64,000 nucleotides of DNA from an uncultured Eubacteriales bacterium (GCA_900548145.1 URJB01000001.1:262628-326627), one strand, 5' to 3'. Shown: positions 24,014 to 32,813, counted from the first letter of the stretch. Notes: a model not told the origin generated them from the letters alone. Numbers and translations: made by a program.

Positions 24014-26325
24014 TTTCTTCCTCCATTCAAAATCGCTTCCTGAATTTGGTCAAAATCCAGCGTGCCGAAACGCTCTGCCAAATAATCCAGATTATACAGC
24101 GCCTGAGCGTTGATCAGCCCATTCACCGTATCATTGTCATCCCCTTTGTTCTTGCAGGTAGCACCCGCAAATTCCCGGCTGGTCGTATCGCTCAGCCACA
24201 GAGACGTCAGGAAGCCCTCGCACTGTACGCCCATCATGGGATAGCCGTACGTTACCTGCGGCATGGAAAGTCCATGGTGCATTCCCCTTGTCACAATCCG
24301 GCCAAGCACAGCCAGACGACGATCTCCGCAAAGCTCCGCGATCCGCAGCAGATCTGGAATAAATTCCACAAACTCATCATCCACATAGCTGCATGCAGGG
24401 ATGACATCGCAGCCCGTCCAGCCGGTGGTCTGAAACCCGTACTGACCCAGCAGCGTTTTTGCGTCAAAAGGAATGTTCCACATATAGGTCCAGGAAGCCA
24501 GAATCCGGGCGGCGTCTCTGGCGCCCATCAGGAAAGCGTCTTCCCCGGTTTCCTCATATACCAGAAGCAATGTACGCATTGCAAACATTACGCCTACCGC
24601 GTCAATCTTGATAGACTTTTTGTGAGTCGTATCGTTCAGACCGCCTACATAGCGCACTTCCGGCACATAATGTCTGAGAATGAAACGAGCGGCGCGGACA
24701 GACGCTTCCAGATAACGCTTATCGCCCGTCAAACGGTAAAAGGGGATCAAAATCTCCGCCGGGAACAGCGCGCCGGAGCCAATCTCCGTTTCGCTGCCGC
24801 CAAACCATTCCGGCGGCTGGGTCAACGGCTTGCCTGCCATCGTATAGCCGCGGCACCATGAGCCATTTTCATTCTGAAGCGTCAGCAATCGATCACAGAA
24901 GACCTTTACCGCCGTCAGCCAGTTGGAATGATTGTGCCCTGCTTTTTTCTCCTTTTCATAGCAAAGCAGAAGATAGCGCATCGCCTCGCACATGGTGCGG
25001 CAGTAATTGCCGTCATTCTCCTTCAGCTTTTCCGCAATAGCCGAGAGGGCGCCCACTACCTGTTCGCCCAGATACCCCTCCAGTTCCTTGCGGGAATTGG
25101 TGTATTGATAGGGAAACAATACGCCGGTCCACCAGTAAACGAACTTCTCATGATCCACATCGTAGATACCGTTGGGCAGGCCGGACCGATCAATGCAATA
25201 GTCCACAAAGAAATCCAGCGTCTTCAGAGCGCGGCTTCTGTATTCCTCCCCGCAGCCATCCTCGGCTGCTGAAAGCATTGCAAAGCAGTTCAACGTCTGC
25301 GCACCGGAAAAGCCGTACTCCAGCAAATGATGCGTTCCGTAGCGCTGCCGGGGAGAAAAGTGGATAAAGAATCCGGCGGGATTCCCCGTGTGGTCAGGGA
25401 ATTCACGGAAGCTGTTGAAAATCATTTCACGCCGTTCCCTGCGCGCGTCCTCCAAGGTAAAGGGCAATGGAACGCGATCGTTCAAAAGCCGGTCCATCTG
25501 CCAGGACGTTACCTGCCACGAGGCGTCAGTCAGCGTATCCGCGCCGCCAAAAAGCAGGGAATAAGAAACCGCAAACGATTCTCCTTCCTTCATTTCCCGG
25601 TAGGCAGACCAGCCGGAGCCGTCTATATTGAGGCAGAAGGAATTTCGCTCACAAAAGGGATAATCCACATGCAGCGATACGCCGTTTCCACGGTGCATGG
25701 AGGGCGCAAAACCCATGGAGCCAATATCCGTGTCGTGAACAAAATGTCTTGCCTGAATTTGTTCCCGCGTAATGCTGCAATCCCTCACAGGCTTATCGTT
25801 GCGCAGAAGCGCCAGAAAGGCCTTGCCGGCGGGGAGATAGCAGAGTACAGACAGCCCGGGATTTCGATCGTCCTTATAATCCTGCTGGAAGGTCTCCTGA
25901 TAATCCTCCACCCCGTCGTCATCCGTATCGTTGCGACCGTAGAAGGCGCCGGGAATCACGAAACGGTAATCGTCAAAGGAAACGGCATTTCTTTCAACGC
26001 AGTCAAAATCCGTAGAGACCCGTATCTGAGCCGGCCGACGGCAGCGAATGACGGAAAAACGTCGTTCCACGGTCACGCAGTTTTCTTCCACTCGCCACAG
26101 GTCGCATAGTTCATATTCGTTGCCATTTCGTGCGCGAATCAAGGCGTTGGCGAGACAGGTTCCGTCTTTCTGCTCTTCTACCTGATCATAGCGCACTTTG
26201 TCCGTGCTGCCGTTCAAATGAGAAACCCATACGGGAAAATCAAGAAAAACCTCCATGCCGGATGGCTTCAAAAGACGGACGCTGTGTTTTTCCTGCCGAA
26301 CCGGAAAGGTCAGTTCAAGCTCCAT
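24010..26325 (-). CDS. Glycosidase-like protein of 771 residues, family not recognised
   Basis: An N-terminal beta-rich part (residues 1-290; ELTFPVRQEKHSVRLLKPSGMEVFLDFPVW) is followed by a helical C-terminal part that looks like an (alpha/alpha)6 toroid: HFSPRQRYGTHHLLEYGFSGAQTLNCFAML, SGLPNGIYDVDHEKFVYWWTG, NENGSWCRGYTMAGKPL and GWTGCDVIPACSYVDDEFVEFIPDLLRIA. FYGRNDTDDDGVEDY in the N-terminal part looks like a calcium or acidic loop. There is no signal peptide, so it acts in the cytoplasm on an imported oligosaccharide or glycoside. The surrounding ABC importer and isomerases support a hydrolase, lyase or phosphorylase role. Candidate acid residues cannot be assigned without a structure. 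Confidence 0.65.
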   Translation of the reverse strand: MELELTFPVRQEKHSVRLLKPSGMEVFLDFPVWVSHLNGSTDKVRYDQVEEQKDGTCLANALIRARNGNEYELCDLWRVEENCVTVERRFSVIRCRRPAQIRVSTDFDCVERNAVSFDDYRFVIPGAFYGRNDTDDDGVEDYQETFQQDYKDDRNPGLSVLCYLPAGKAFLALLRNDKPVRDCSITREQIQARHFVHDTDIGSMGFAPSMHRGNGVSLHVDYPFCERNSFCLNIDGSGWSAYREMKEGESFAVSYSLLFGGADTLTDASWQVTSWQMDRLLNDRVPLPFTLEDARRERREMIFNSFREFPDHTGNPAGFFIHFSPRQRYGTHHLLEYGFSGAQTLNCFAMLSAAEDGCGEEYRSRALKTLDFFVDYCIDRSGLPNGIYDVDHEKFVYWWTGVLFPYQYTNSRKELEGYLGEQVVGALSAIAEKLKENDGNYCRTMCEAMRYLLLCYEKEKKAGHNHSNWLTAVKVFCDRLLTLQNENGSWCRGYTMAGKPLTQPPEWFGGSETEIGSGALFPAEILIPFYRLTGDKRYLEASVRAARFILRHYVPEVRYVGGLNDTTHKKSIKIDAVGVMFAMRTLLLVYEETGEDAFLMGARDAARILASWTYMWNIPFDAKTLLGQYGFQTTGWTGCDVIPACSYVDDEFVEFIPDLLRIAELCGDRRLAVLGRIVTRGMHHGLSMPQVTYGYPMMGVQCEGFLTSLWLSDTTSREFAGATCKNKGDDNDTVNGLINAQALYNLDYLAERFGTLDFDQIQEAILNGGRK

Positions 26326-26340
26326 AAGAATCCCTCTCCT

Positions 26341-27210
26341 TTATTCCTTTACAGCGCCGTTGGTCAGGCCTGAAATAATATACCGTTGGAAGAAAAGCAG
26401 GAACAGCATCGGAATCACCGTAGCCACGACCCCAGCCGTCATCATCATGCCATAGTCAATGCCGAACTTTGTACCAAATTCCGACACCGCCACGGTGATC
26501 ACCTTGCTGCTGTCTGATTGAGTAAAAACCAAAGCGTACATAAACTCGTCCCAGCAGAGCAGGAAGGAAAGCGCCCCGACCGCTACGAAGCCCGGAAGCG
26601 CATTCGGCAGCGCGATGCGCACGTAAGCACCCAGCCAGCTGCATCCGTCAATCCGGGCGGCGTTCTCCAGATCCCGCGGAATGGAGCGGAAAAAGTTGCT
26701 CATGACCCAAATCACATAAACCAGAACAAAGTTGACATTGACCAGGATCAAGGAAGACAGATGATCCAGCATCCCCATTTTGCTGACCGCCACATAATAG
26801 GGAATCAGCAGTGCAATGGGCGGGAGCAGCTGGAAAAACAGCGCCGTAAACTGGAACATTTTACTGCCGCGGAACTGAAGACGGGCAAAAGCATAGCTGG
26901 CCGATGCTCCCATCGCAATGCTGATCACCGTCGTCAATACCGCCAGGATCACGCTGTTTACCAGAGCGCGGCGAAATACAGCGGACTGGGCTGCAGCGTT
27001 GCGGTTAACGCCTTCAATTTGTTGACCGAACAGCACCATTTTATACCGGTCTACCGTAAAGTTGTCCGGCAGGATCCGTTCGCTCTGCACCATTTGATTG
27101 CTGGGCGTTATGCTGGAAATCACCATCCATGCAATGGGAGCGAGACTCCAGATCACCAGCAGCACTGCGGCAAAATAGATAAAAATGCGGAAGGCTCTTT
27201 TTTTCAGCAT
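26341..27210 (-). CDS. Carbohydrate ABC transporter permease (MalG type)
   Basis: 289 residues, six membrane helices, starting with IFIYFAAVLLVIWSLAPIAWMVISSI. The cytoplasmic EAA loop is LENAARIDGCSWLGAYVRIALPNALPG. It pairs with the MalF-type permease 13 bases upstream to form the channel of a CUT1 sugar importer. No ATPase is encoded in the cluster; a shared MsiK/UgpC-type ATPase elsewhere is expected. Confidence 0.93.
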   Translation of the reverse strand: MLKKRAFRIFIYFAAVLLVIWSLAPIAWMVISSITPSNQMVQSERILPDNFTVDRYKMVLFGQQIEGVNRNAAAQSAVFRRALVNSVILAVLTTVISIAMGASASYAFARLQFRGSKMFQFTALFFQLLPPIALLIPYYVAVSKMGMLDHLSSLILVNVNFVLVYVIWVMSNFFRSIPRDLENAARIDGCSWLGAYVRIALPNALPGFVAVGALSFLLCWDEFMYALVFTQSDSSKVITVAVSEFGTKFGIDYGMMMTAGVVATVIPMLFLLFFQRYIISGLTNGAVKE

Positions 27211-27223
27211 TTTGTTTCCTCCT

Positions 27224-28105
27224 TTAATCGTCTGTGCGCAGCAGCCGCTTATACAGTGCCGTAAAGGCCAGCATAATCACCAGAATGATCAGAGAAATGG
27301 CAGCGCCCTTGCCGTAATTCAAATACTTGTAAATTTCGTAGTAGGTAAAAAAGCTGATGGTCATGGTGCCGTTGTTGGGGCCGCCCTTGGTCATCGTATA
27401 GATGACGTCAAACACCTTGAAGGCCTGAATGGTACGTAGCACCAGCACTACCAGAATCATGGGCTTCATCCCGGGAAGATAGACATGAAAGAAACGCTTG
27501 AACGCTCCTGCGCCATCTACGCGAGCCGCTTCCACCAGCGTCTGAGATACTGTTTGCAGAGCAGCGAGCAGCATCAGAAAAACCAGCGGAAGCATCCGCC
27601 ACGTGTCCACCAGCACTACCATGTTCAAGGCCAGCTTCGGGTCGTTCAGCCAAAGAACGTCCTGCTGAATGATCCCCATAGCCATCAAAATCTTATTAAG
27701 TACGCCATAATTGGCGTTCAAAATCCATTTCCACAGGTTGGCGTTGACCACCGTGGGCACCGCCCATGGGAGCATAGCCAGGGTTCGCACCAACCAACGT
27801 CCCCTGAACTCCTGATTCAGCAGCATGGCGATCATGGATCCAATCACCAGCTGAAGCAGTACGGAAACCACCGTAAAATACAGGGTGATCCCTAGTGACG
27901 ACCAAAAAGAACTGTCCTTTAGGACCTCGGCATAATTATCCAAACCCATATAGGACCAGGTGAGCAAAGCAGGCTGCACCTTACCCAGACTGAATACAAT
28001 TACACAAACGACGGGAACGATGCCCAAGGCGAAGATCAATAAAAAAGCCGGTGTAACCAGCACCATCGCCGTTTGTCCTTCGGAAAGAGATCTGCGTGTA
28101 TGCAT
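27224..28105 (-). CDS. Carbohydrate ABC transporter permease (MalF/UgpA type)
   Basis: 293 residues with six helices and the EAA loop LVEAARVDGAGAFKRFFHVYLPGMKPM. Begins MHTRRSLSEGQTAMVLVTPAFLLIFALGIVP. It is the second gene of the operon, after the binding protein and an intercistronic stem-loop, and just before the MalG-type partner. Confidence 0.93.
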   Translation of the reverse strand: MHTRRSLSEGQTAMVLVTPAFLLIFALGIVPVVCVIVFSLGKVQPALLTWSYMGLDNYAEVLKDSSFWSSLGITLYFTVVSVLLQLVIGSMIAMLLNQEFRGRWLVRTLAMLPWAVPTVVNANLWKWILNANYGVLNKILMAMGIIQQDVLWLNDPKLALNMVVLVDTWRMLPLVFLMLLAALQTVSQTLVEAARVDGAGAFKRFFHVYLPGMKPMILVVLVLRTIQAFKVFDVIYTMTKGGPNNGTMTISFFTYYEIYKYLNYGKGAAISLIILVIMLAFTALYKRLLRTDD

Positions 28106-28139
28106 AAGCTACCTCCCGTTACACACGATTTGAGCAGAA

Positions 28140-28182
28140 GCGGCGTCCGCCCCCGGCCGGAAAAACCAGCTGCGGACGCCGC
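28140..28182 (-). other. Intercistronic stem-loop between binding protein and permeases
   Basis: GCGGCGTCCGC (28140-28150) pairs perfectly with GCGGACGCCGC (28172-28182). No T-run follows on the minus strand, so it is not a plain terminator. Such a structure after a binding-protein gene typically protects the upstream mRNA and lets it accumulate over the permease message. Confidence 0.65.
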
Positions 28183-28196
28183 GCAGGGAAACCGGA

Positions 28197-29438
28197 TCAG
28201 AATAACGGCTGAATCTCCTCGAAAGCAGTATCCAGAGCGGTCTTGGCGTCCGTTTCGCCGATCAGCACGGAGCTGATCGCCTGCTGAAGGATATTGCTCC
28301 ACTCGCTGTAGCGGGCGACAGCGGGCCGCGACTTGGCATATGCAAACTGGGGATAGAACATTGCCAGATACTCATATTTTTCCTGAATGGCAGGATCCTC
28401 AAACAGGCTGTTCAGACAGGGCATGGTGCTGCAGTTTTCAAGGCCGTTGAGCTGCACGTCATAGCTCAGGCAGAGTTCCAGGAACTTCCATGCATATTCG
28501 GGGTATTTGGTGCAGCTCAGCACACCCAGGCCGCCGCCGCCCGTTACGCTGCCGCTGACGACATTTTCCGTGCCGGGGATCAGGCAAACGCCAACATTGC
28601 CAGCAACCTGAGACTGGGAGGGATCGTTCGACAGGACCCACGCGAAGGACCAGTTCATCACAAAGGGAGTATCGCCCGCAATGAAGGGATCCAGCGCGTC
28701 ACGATCCGTATAGGTGGTGGAAGCCGGATCCGCCCAGCCCTCTTCGATGGACTGACGCATAAAGTTCAGCGCGTTAACGCCGGCCTCGCTGTTGAAGGTC
28801 ATTTTGCCTTCCTCATCCGTCCATGCGCCGCCAAAAGCGGACAGCATCGTGGTCATGTCGCACAGGAGGCCCTCAGCCTGCACGCCGGCCCAGGCGATAC
28901 CATATTTGCAGATCCCCTTCTGCTGCAGATCGATGGACATGGCCTTCAGCTCATCCCAGGTAGTGGGAGGCGCGTCGTAGCCGCCGTCCGCCAGCATTTT
29001 TTTGTTATAGAACATCCACTTGCCGTTGTTGGCGAAGGGGACGCCATAAGTGCTGCCCTGGAACTTCAGCTGATCGATGGTGGCGGGGATCACGTCCGCG
29101 ATGCTCTCCGGCGTGATGTACTCATCCAGCGGCAGCAGAATGCCCATAGCCGCAAACTCGGCAGGCCAAACCACATCCACATAAGCGATGTCGGCAACGC
29201 CGCCCGCAACGGAGGTGGACACCTTGGTCTTGGTATCGTCGTAGTTCTGGCTGACCAGATTGATCTTCACGCCGGTCTGCTCCTCAAAAAGAGCGCCCGC
29301 GTACTCAAAATAGGCAACATCATCAGTGGTACAGATCACAGTCAGGGACTCAGGCTTGTTTTCCTCGCCATACGCACTGCCCATTCCCAGCAGCAAAAGG
29401 CAGACAAGAAGCAGACACAGGAAACGATTTTTTCTCAT
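28197..29438 (-). CDS. Sugar ABC transporter extracellular binding protein
   Basis: 413 residues from ATG 29438 with GGAGG seven bases upstream. The N-terminus RKNRFLCLLLVCLLLLGMGSAYG is a Sec signal peptide, then a family-1 binding protein: TVICTTDDVAYFEYAGALFEEQTGVKINLVSQNYDD and DIAYVDVVWPAEFAAMGILLPLDEYI. It captures the sugar for the two permeases. Odd: no Cys follows the signal region, so it lacks the lipobox that normally anchors such proteins in Gram-positive cells; it may be secreted, or held by its uncleaved helix. Confidence 0.9.
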   Translation of the reverse strand: MRKNRFLCLLLVCLLLLGMGSAYGEENKPESLTVICTTDDVAYFEYAGALFEEQTGVKINLVSQNYDDTKTKVSTSVAGGVADIAYVDVVWPAEFAAMGILLPLDEYITPESIADVIPATIDQLKFQGSTYGVPFANNGKWMFYNKKMLADGGYDAPPTTWDELKAMSIDLQQKGICKYGIAWAGVQAEGLLCDMTTMLSAFGGAWTDEEGKMTFNSEAGVNALNFMRQSIEEGWADPASTTYTDRDALDPFIAGDTPFVMNWSFAWVLSNDPSQSQVAGNVGVCLIPGTENVVSGSVTGGGGLGVLSCTKYPEYAWKFLELCLSYDVQLNGLENCSTMPCLNSLFEDPAIQEKYEYLAMFYPQFAYAKSRPAVARYSEWSNILQQAISSVLIGETDAKTALDTAFEEIQPLF

Positions 29439-29456
29439 GGGACAACCTCCTTTATT

Positions 29457-29482
29457 TTTTAAGGGGATGCGACCCCTTAAAA
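29457..29482. promoter_or_regulatory. Perfect 10-bp palindromic stem in the leader of the ABC operon
   Basis: TTTTAAGGGG (29457-29466) and CCCCTTAAAA (29473-29482) flank a six-base loop. On the minus strand the structure ends seven bases before the GGAGG of the binding-protein gene and is not followed by a T-run. It could be a 5' stabilising hairpin or a protein-binding palindrome. Confidence 0.6.
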
Positions 29483-29524
29483 TTCGGTACACAAAATAGA
29501 CGAAAAACAAGTCTTCGCTCTTCC

Positions 29525-29566
29525 AACCGGTTTGCCTTCAACCGGTGGAGGCTTTTGCAACCGTTG
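29525..29566. promoter_or_regulatory. Three AACCG(G)T operator-like repeats
   Basis: AACCGGTT (29525-29532), AACCGGT (29540-29546) and AACCGTT (29559-29565) are spaced 15 and 19 bases apart, between the divergent AraC regulator and the ABC operon. They lie just downstream of a minus-strand TATAAT (29581-29586). The likely binder is the adjacent AraC-type protein or a LacI-type repressor. Confidence 0.55.
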
Positions 29567-29580
29567 TTTTGTATGGCTGA

Positions 29581-29586
29581 ATTATA
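29581..29586 (-). promoter_or_regulatory. -10 box of the ABC sugar operon
   Basis: TATAAT on the minus strand. No good -35 is present at 17 bases, as expected for an activator-dependent promoter; a TTGACA lies 26 bases upstream, too far for a standard promoter. Confidence 0.5.
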
Positions 29587-29669
29587 CAAAGACATTCTTC
29601 GGGATTCCATGTTGTCAAAATGATGTTACATGGAAAAAACGTGCTTTTCGAATTATTTTATCCATCCCC

Positions 29670-29697
29670 TTGCGTTCTTTTCAAAAACGGCTATACT
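29670..29697 (+). promoter_or_regulatory. Promoter of araC-type regulator
   Basis: TTGCGT (29670-29675), 16-base spacer, TATACT (29692-29697), 41 bases before the ATG at 29739. Confidence 0.6.
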
Positions 29698-29738
29698 GGA
29701 AGAGAACATTTACTCACCGAAGAGAAAGAGGCCATGCC

Positions 29739-30590
29739 ATGCAGGATGATCGGGTTTACAGCCACTCCTTTTTTTCACCGAATCAGTCTTCTATTTACGC
29801 GCTGTATGTGGAAGAGACCGGCATTCAGCGCTGCTTCGCCGGGCAGCAATGGGGGCCGGAATCGCGGGAATATTTTATCCTTTTACAGGTTCTTTCCGGA
29901 AAGGGAAGGATCCAAATTGGCCAGAAAACTTATCCAGCCGTCCCAAACGACGTATTTCTTTTTTACCCCGGAGACCACGTCTGCTATTATTCCGATCAGA
30001 GCGCTCCACTGGAGTATACCTGGGTCGGATTCAAGGGCGGCGACGCGCAAATGCTGCTGGCTCAGACCGAATTTTCACACCTGAAGCCGATGCTCCATTT
30101 TCCGGGGGACGTTCCCTTTTCAAATGATCTGCAGGAGCTGTACACCTATCACGGCTCTCGTGCGGTGGACTCTGTACGTATGATCGCCTGCCTGTATCGT
30201 TTTTTCGGAGATCTGCTCGAGGGAGCGCAAAAGAATAAAATCAAAACGGATTCTACTCAAGTGGTTTTGGAAACCGCCATTGACTATATTACCCAAAACT
30301 ACGCTCAGCCGCTTACGCTGCAGGAATTAGCCGATGCAGTCTGCGTCAGTCCAAGCTGGCTATACCGCAGCTTTATCCGTTATCTGCACATTTCCCCCAT
30401 GCGTTATTTAAGCGAGTATCGGATCGAACAGTCTATGATTCTTTTGCGTGACCCATCCCTCAGCATCAGCTCTGTCGCTTATGCAACCGGCTTCCGGGAT
30501 CCCTTTTACTTTTCGAAGGTGTTCAAATCGATGAAAAACTGTTCCCCTACCGCCTTCCGCGATCAAAACCGGAAGCCGGAAGACGATTGA
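29739..30590 (+). CDS. AraC family transcriptional regulator
   Basis: 283 residues from ATG 29739 (AGAAAGAGG upstream). An N-terminal cupin sensor (REYFILLQVLSGKGRIQIGQKTYPAVPNDVFLFYPGDHVCYYSD) and a C-terminal double helix-turn-helix: LTLQELADAVCVSPSWLYRSFIRYLHISPMRYLSEYRIEQSMILLRDPSLSISSVAYATGFRDPFYFSKVFKSM. It is divergent from the ABC/isomerase operon and is its probable activator, sensing the imported sugar. Longer readings upstream lack an SD. Confidence 0.88.
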   Translation: MQDDRVYSHSFFSPNQSSIYALYVEETGIQRCFAGQQWGPESREYFILLQVLSGKGRIQIGQKTYPAVPNDVFLFYPGDHVCYYSDQSAPLEYTWVGFKGGDAQMLLAQTEFSHLKPMLHFPGDVPFSNDLQELYTYHGSRAVDSVRMIACLYRFFGDLLEGAQKNKIKTDSTQVVLETAIDYITQNYAQPLTLQELADAVCVSPSWLYRSFIRYLHISPMRYLSEYRIEQSMILLRDPSLSISSVAYATGFRDPFYFSKVFKSMKNCSPTAFRDQNRKPEDD

Positions 30591-30667
30591 CCTTCTCAAC
30601 CACTGTCCTCACGTCAAGGCATCGCTGCGTTTTTCCAGTCTGCCAAAGGGAATCAACGCGAACAAAA

Positions 30668-30715
30668 ACCGTCCCTGCGGGCCCGCTCCATGCCCGGTGG
30701 GGACGGTTTGCGTTT
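30668..30715 (+). terminator. Probable terminator after the AraC gene
   Basis: ACCGTCCC (30668-30675) pairs with GGGACGGT (30700-30707), with an inner GGGC/GCCC pair; followed by TTGCGTTTT, a weak T-tract. Confidence 0.55.
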
Positions 30716-30733
30716 TGGAGATCTTTTTTCGGT

Positions 30734-30767
30734 GCGTTCTGTTTTTTTGAGGAAAGGAAGCGGATGT
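30734..30767 (+). repeat. Dispersed short repeat, copy B
   Basis: 34 bases, near-identical to 20940-20972. The ATG inside it (30764) is in frame with the MATE gene downstream, but the MATE promoter lies between that ATG and 30845, so it is more likely a relic than a start. Confidence 0.6.
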
Positions 30768-30781
30768 ATGCGTTTGTCACC

Positions 30782-30810
30782 TTGCGCGTCCCTGCCGAAA
30801 CGCCTATAAT
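30782..30810 (+). promoter_or_regulatory. Promoter of MATE gene
   Basis: TTGCGC (30782-30787), 17-base spacer, TATAAT (30805-30810). Confidence 0.68.
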
Positions 30811-30844
30811 CATGCTGAGCGATACTTCGAAGCGAGGTTATACT

Positions 30845-32233
30845 ATGATACGGCGTTGCACCGGCGCTCTGACCGCCCGCCTGAACGGAATGCTGACCAC
30901 GGAGCTTTTTTCCTTCGGCGAGCTGGCGAAAATGTTCGGCACTTTGCTGTTGGATCAGTTTTTCATCTGCTTTATCAGCGTGCTTTCAACGGCGATGGTC
31001 GCAAGCACCGGCGAAGCCGCCATGGCGGCGGCCAGTATGGTGGGGACGATCAACGCATTGGTCACACTGGTGTTTCTGTCCGTAGCCACGGGCGGCGCTA
31101 TCGTGATCGCCCGGGCCAAAGGCAGCGGCGATCTGCACGAAATGCGCTGTGCCATCGGGGAGACCGTGGGACTCAGTTTTGCGCTGGGTCTTGGTGTGGC
31201 GGCGCTGCTGTTCACGCTTTCCCCCTTGTTGGTGGACTGGCTTTATCCCAATGTGGAGCCGCTATTGCGCAGTTACTCCATCGAGTATATGCGTCTGATG
31301 TGCATTTCCTTTATTCCCTTTTCCGTGTTCAACGCCATTTTCAACGCCTACCGTGCCATCGGCGACACCCGCTCCAGTCTGGCGCTGACGGTGATCATCA
31401 ACGGGCTTCATCTGGTTTTCTGCCTGCTTTTTATCAACGTTCTGAAAATGGGTATTACCGGCGCGGGGCTAAGCTATATCGTCGTGCGTGTCGTGGGCAT
31501 GGCGGCGGCACTGTATTGGCTGCTTTTCTTTCACAACCCCTGCGGCGTGCGGGTCGGACATTTCTTTCGCTTTTCCAGGCGGGTCTCCCGGGAGATCGTC
31601 CATCTGGGGGTGCCCATTGCCATGGAATCGGCCCTGATGCAGGGCGGAATGCTGCTGGTGCAGATCTATCTGGCGCGGCTTTCCACCATGGAGATCGCCG
31701 CCCACGCGGTGTCCAACTCCATTCTGAACCTGTATTACATTCCAGGGCAGACGCTGGTCACGCTGGCCAGCACGGTTTGCGGGCAATGTATCGGCGCTTC
31801 CCAGCCGGAGCTGGCGCGTCAGTACTGCCGCCGCCTGATCTCCATCGGCCGGGTGCTGCTGGTGCTGACGGTCGTGGTTCTTTATCCGTTAAGTCCGCTG
31901 CTGCTGAAACTGTACAGCGCCACTGAGGCTTCCGCGCCGATCATTTACCGTTCCTTTACGATTGCAGCTGTTTGTATGCCGTTTTTCTGGTGCGACAGCT
32001 ATGTCATACCCATGACGCTGCGCTCCGCCGGAGACGCTGCCTTCACCAGCACGGTGTCAGTGACGACGCTGCTTTTGTGCCGCTGCGCGCTGGGCTATAT
32101 GCTGACGATCGTCTGCGGGCTGGGTGTCCCCGGCGTGTGGATCTCGCTGGCGGTGGAATGGCTGCTGCGGGCGCTGGTGCTCCGGCACCGGCTGAACGGG
32201 AACCGATGGCTCAAAACCGTATCTGCCGTCTGA
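30845..32233 (+). CDS. MATE family multidrug/metabolite exporter
   Basis: 462 residues, twelve helices, from ATG 30845 (GCGAGG upstream). LLLDQFFICFISVLSTAMVASTGEAAMAAASMVGTI and AIFNAYRAIGDTRSSLALTVIINGLHLVFCLLFI are typical MatE blocks; the second half repeats the pattern from VPIAMESALMQGGMLLVQIYLARLS. A Na+ or H+ antiporter; substrate unknown. The GNAT gene follows after 21 bases, so both are probably one transcript. Confidence 0.88.
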   Translation: MIRRCTGALTARLNGMLTTELFSFGELAKMFGTLLLDQFFICFISVLSTAMVASTGEAAMAAASMVGTINALVTLVFLSVATGGAIVIARAKGSGDLHEMRCAIGETVGLSFALGLGVAALLFTLSPLLVDWLYPNVEPLLRSYSIEYMRLMCISFIPFSVFNAIFNAYRAIGDTRSSLALTVIINGLHLVFCLLFINVLKMGITGAGLSYIVVRVVGMAAALYWLLFFHNPCGVRVGHFFRFSRRVSREIVHLGVPIAMESALMQGGMLLVQIYLARLSTMEIAAHAVSNSILNLYYIPGQTLVTLASTVCGQCIGASQPELARQYCRRLISIGRVLLVLTVVVLYPLSPLLLKLYSATEASAPIIYRSFTIAAVCMPFFWCDSYVIPMTLRSAGDAAFTSTVSVTTLLLCRCALGYMLTIVCGLGVPGVWISLAVEWLLRALVLRHRLNGNRWLKTVSAV

Positions 32234-32254
32234 CGGCTTTTCAGGAGGAACAGC

Positions 32255-32773
32255 ATGATCTCTTTGAACAAAGTCAACGCAAGCAACGTATGGAAACTAT
32301 TGGAACTGCAGGTTTTGCCGGAGCAGGAGGATTTCGTAGCCACCAACACGGAAAGCATCGTGGAAGCCTATACGACCCTTGCGGCGGGAGGAACGGCGCT
32401 TCCCTTTGGCGTTTATGCCGACGGTCAGCCTGTCGGCTTCGTCATGTTTGGCTACGGCCCCATTCCCGGAGATGAGGACGAACCTCCTGTAGCGGCAGGA
32501 AACTATTGCCTGTGGCGTTTCATGATCGACCGAAATTTTCAGGGACGCGGTTATGGCAAAGCCGCATTGGAAGCGGCGCTGCGCTATCTGGCTGGCCTTC
32601 CCTGCGGGCCTGCCGAGTACATCTGGCTGTCCTATGAGCCGGAAAATCAGCGGGCGCGGGCCATGTACCGCTCCATGGGTTTTGTGGAAAACGGACAGAG
32701 GTGCGATGACGAGATCGTAGCGGTTCTGCCGGTCAAAGAGGCTCAAAGCCATTTCGGGACACTGAAGGTATAA
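32255..32773 (+). CDS. GNAT acetyltransferase, BltD (spermine/spermidine)-like
   Basis: 172 residues. The pattern LEL..LPEQEDFVATNTESIVEAYTT..GGTALPFGVYADGQPVGFVMFGY, LWRFMIDRNFQGRGYGKAALEAALRYL and IWLSYEPENQRARAMYRSMGFVENGQ closely follows BltD/PaiA-like polyamine acetyltransferases. In Bacillus, bltD is co-transcribed with the efflux pump gene blt; here too it follows an efflux gene (MATE). Polyamine acetylation is therefore a reasonable inference. Confidence 0.78.
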   Translation: MISLNKVNASNVWKLLELQVLPEQEDFVATNTESIVEAYTTLAAGGTALPFGVYADGQPVGFVMFGYGPIPGDEDEPPVAAGNYCLWRFMIDRNFQGRGYGKAALEAALRYLAGLPCGPAEYIWLSYEPENQRARAMYRSMGFVENGQRCDDEIVAVLPVKEAQSHFGTLKV

Positions 32774-32780
32774 AATCAAA

Positions 32781-32812
32781 AAGCGAACCGTCTGGTGCGG
32801 TTCGCCTTTTCA
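32781..32812. terminator. Bidirectional terminator
   Basis: GCGAACCG (32783-32790) pairs with CGGTTCGC (32798-32805) and is followed by CTTTT; A-rich on the other side, so it can also stop the minus-strand SSB gene. Confidence 0.8.
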
Positions 32813-32813
32813 T

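Noticed and set aside
29559..29572. CcpA catabolite-repression (cre) site
   Set aside because: The left half matches but the right half lacks the final CA of the consensus.
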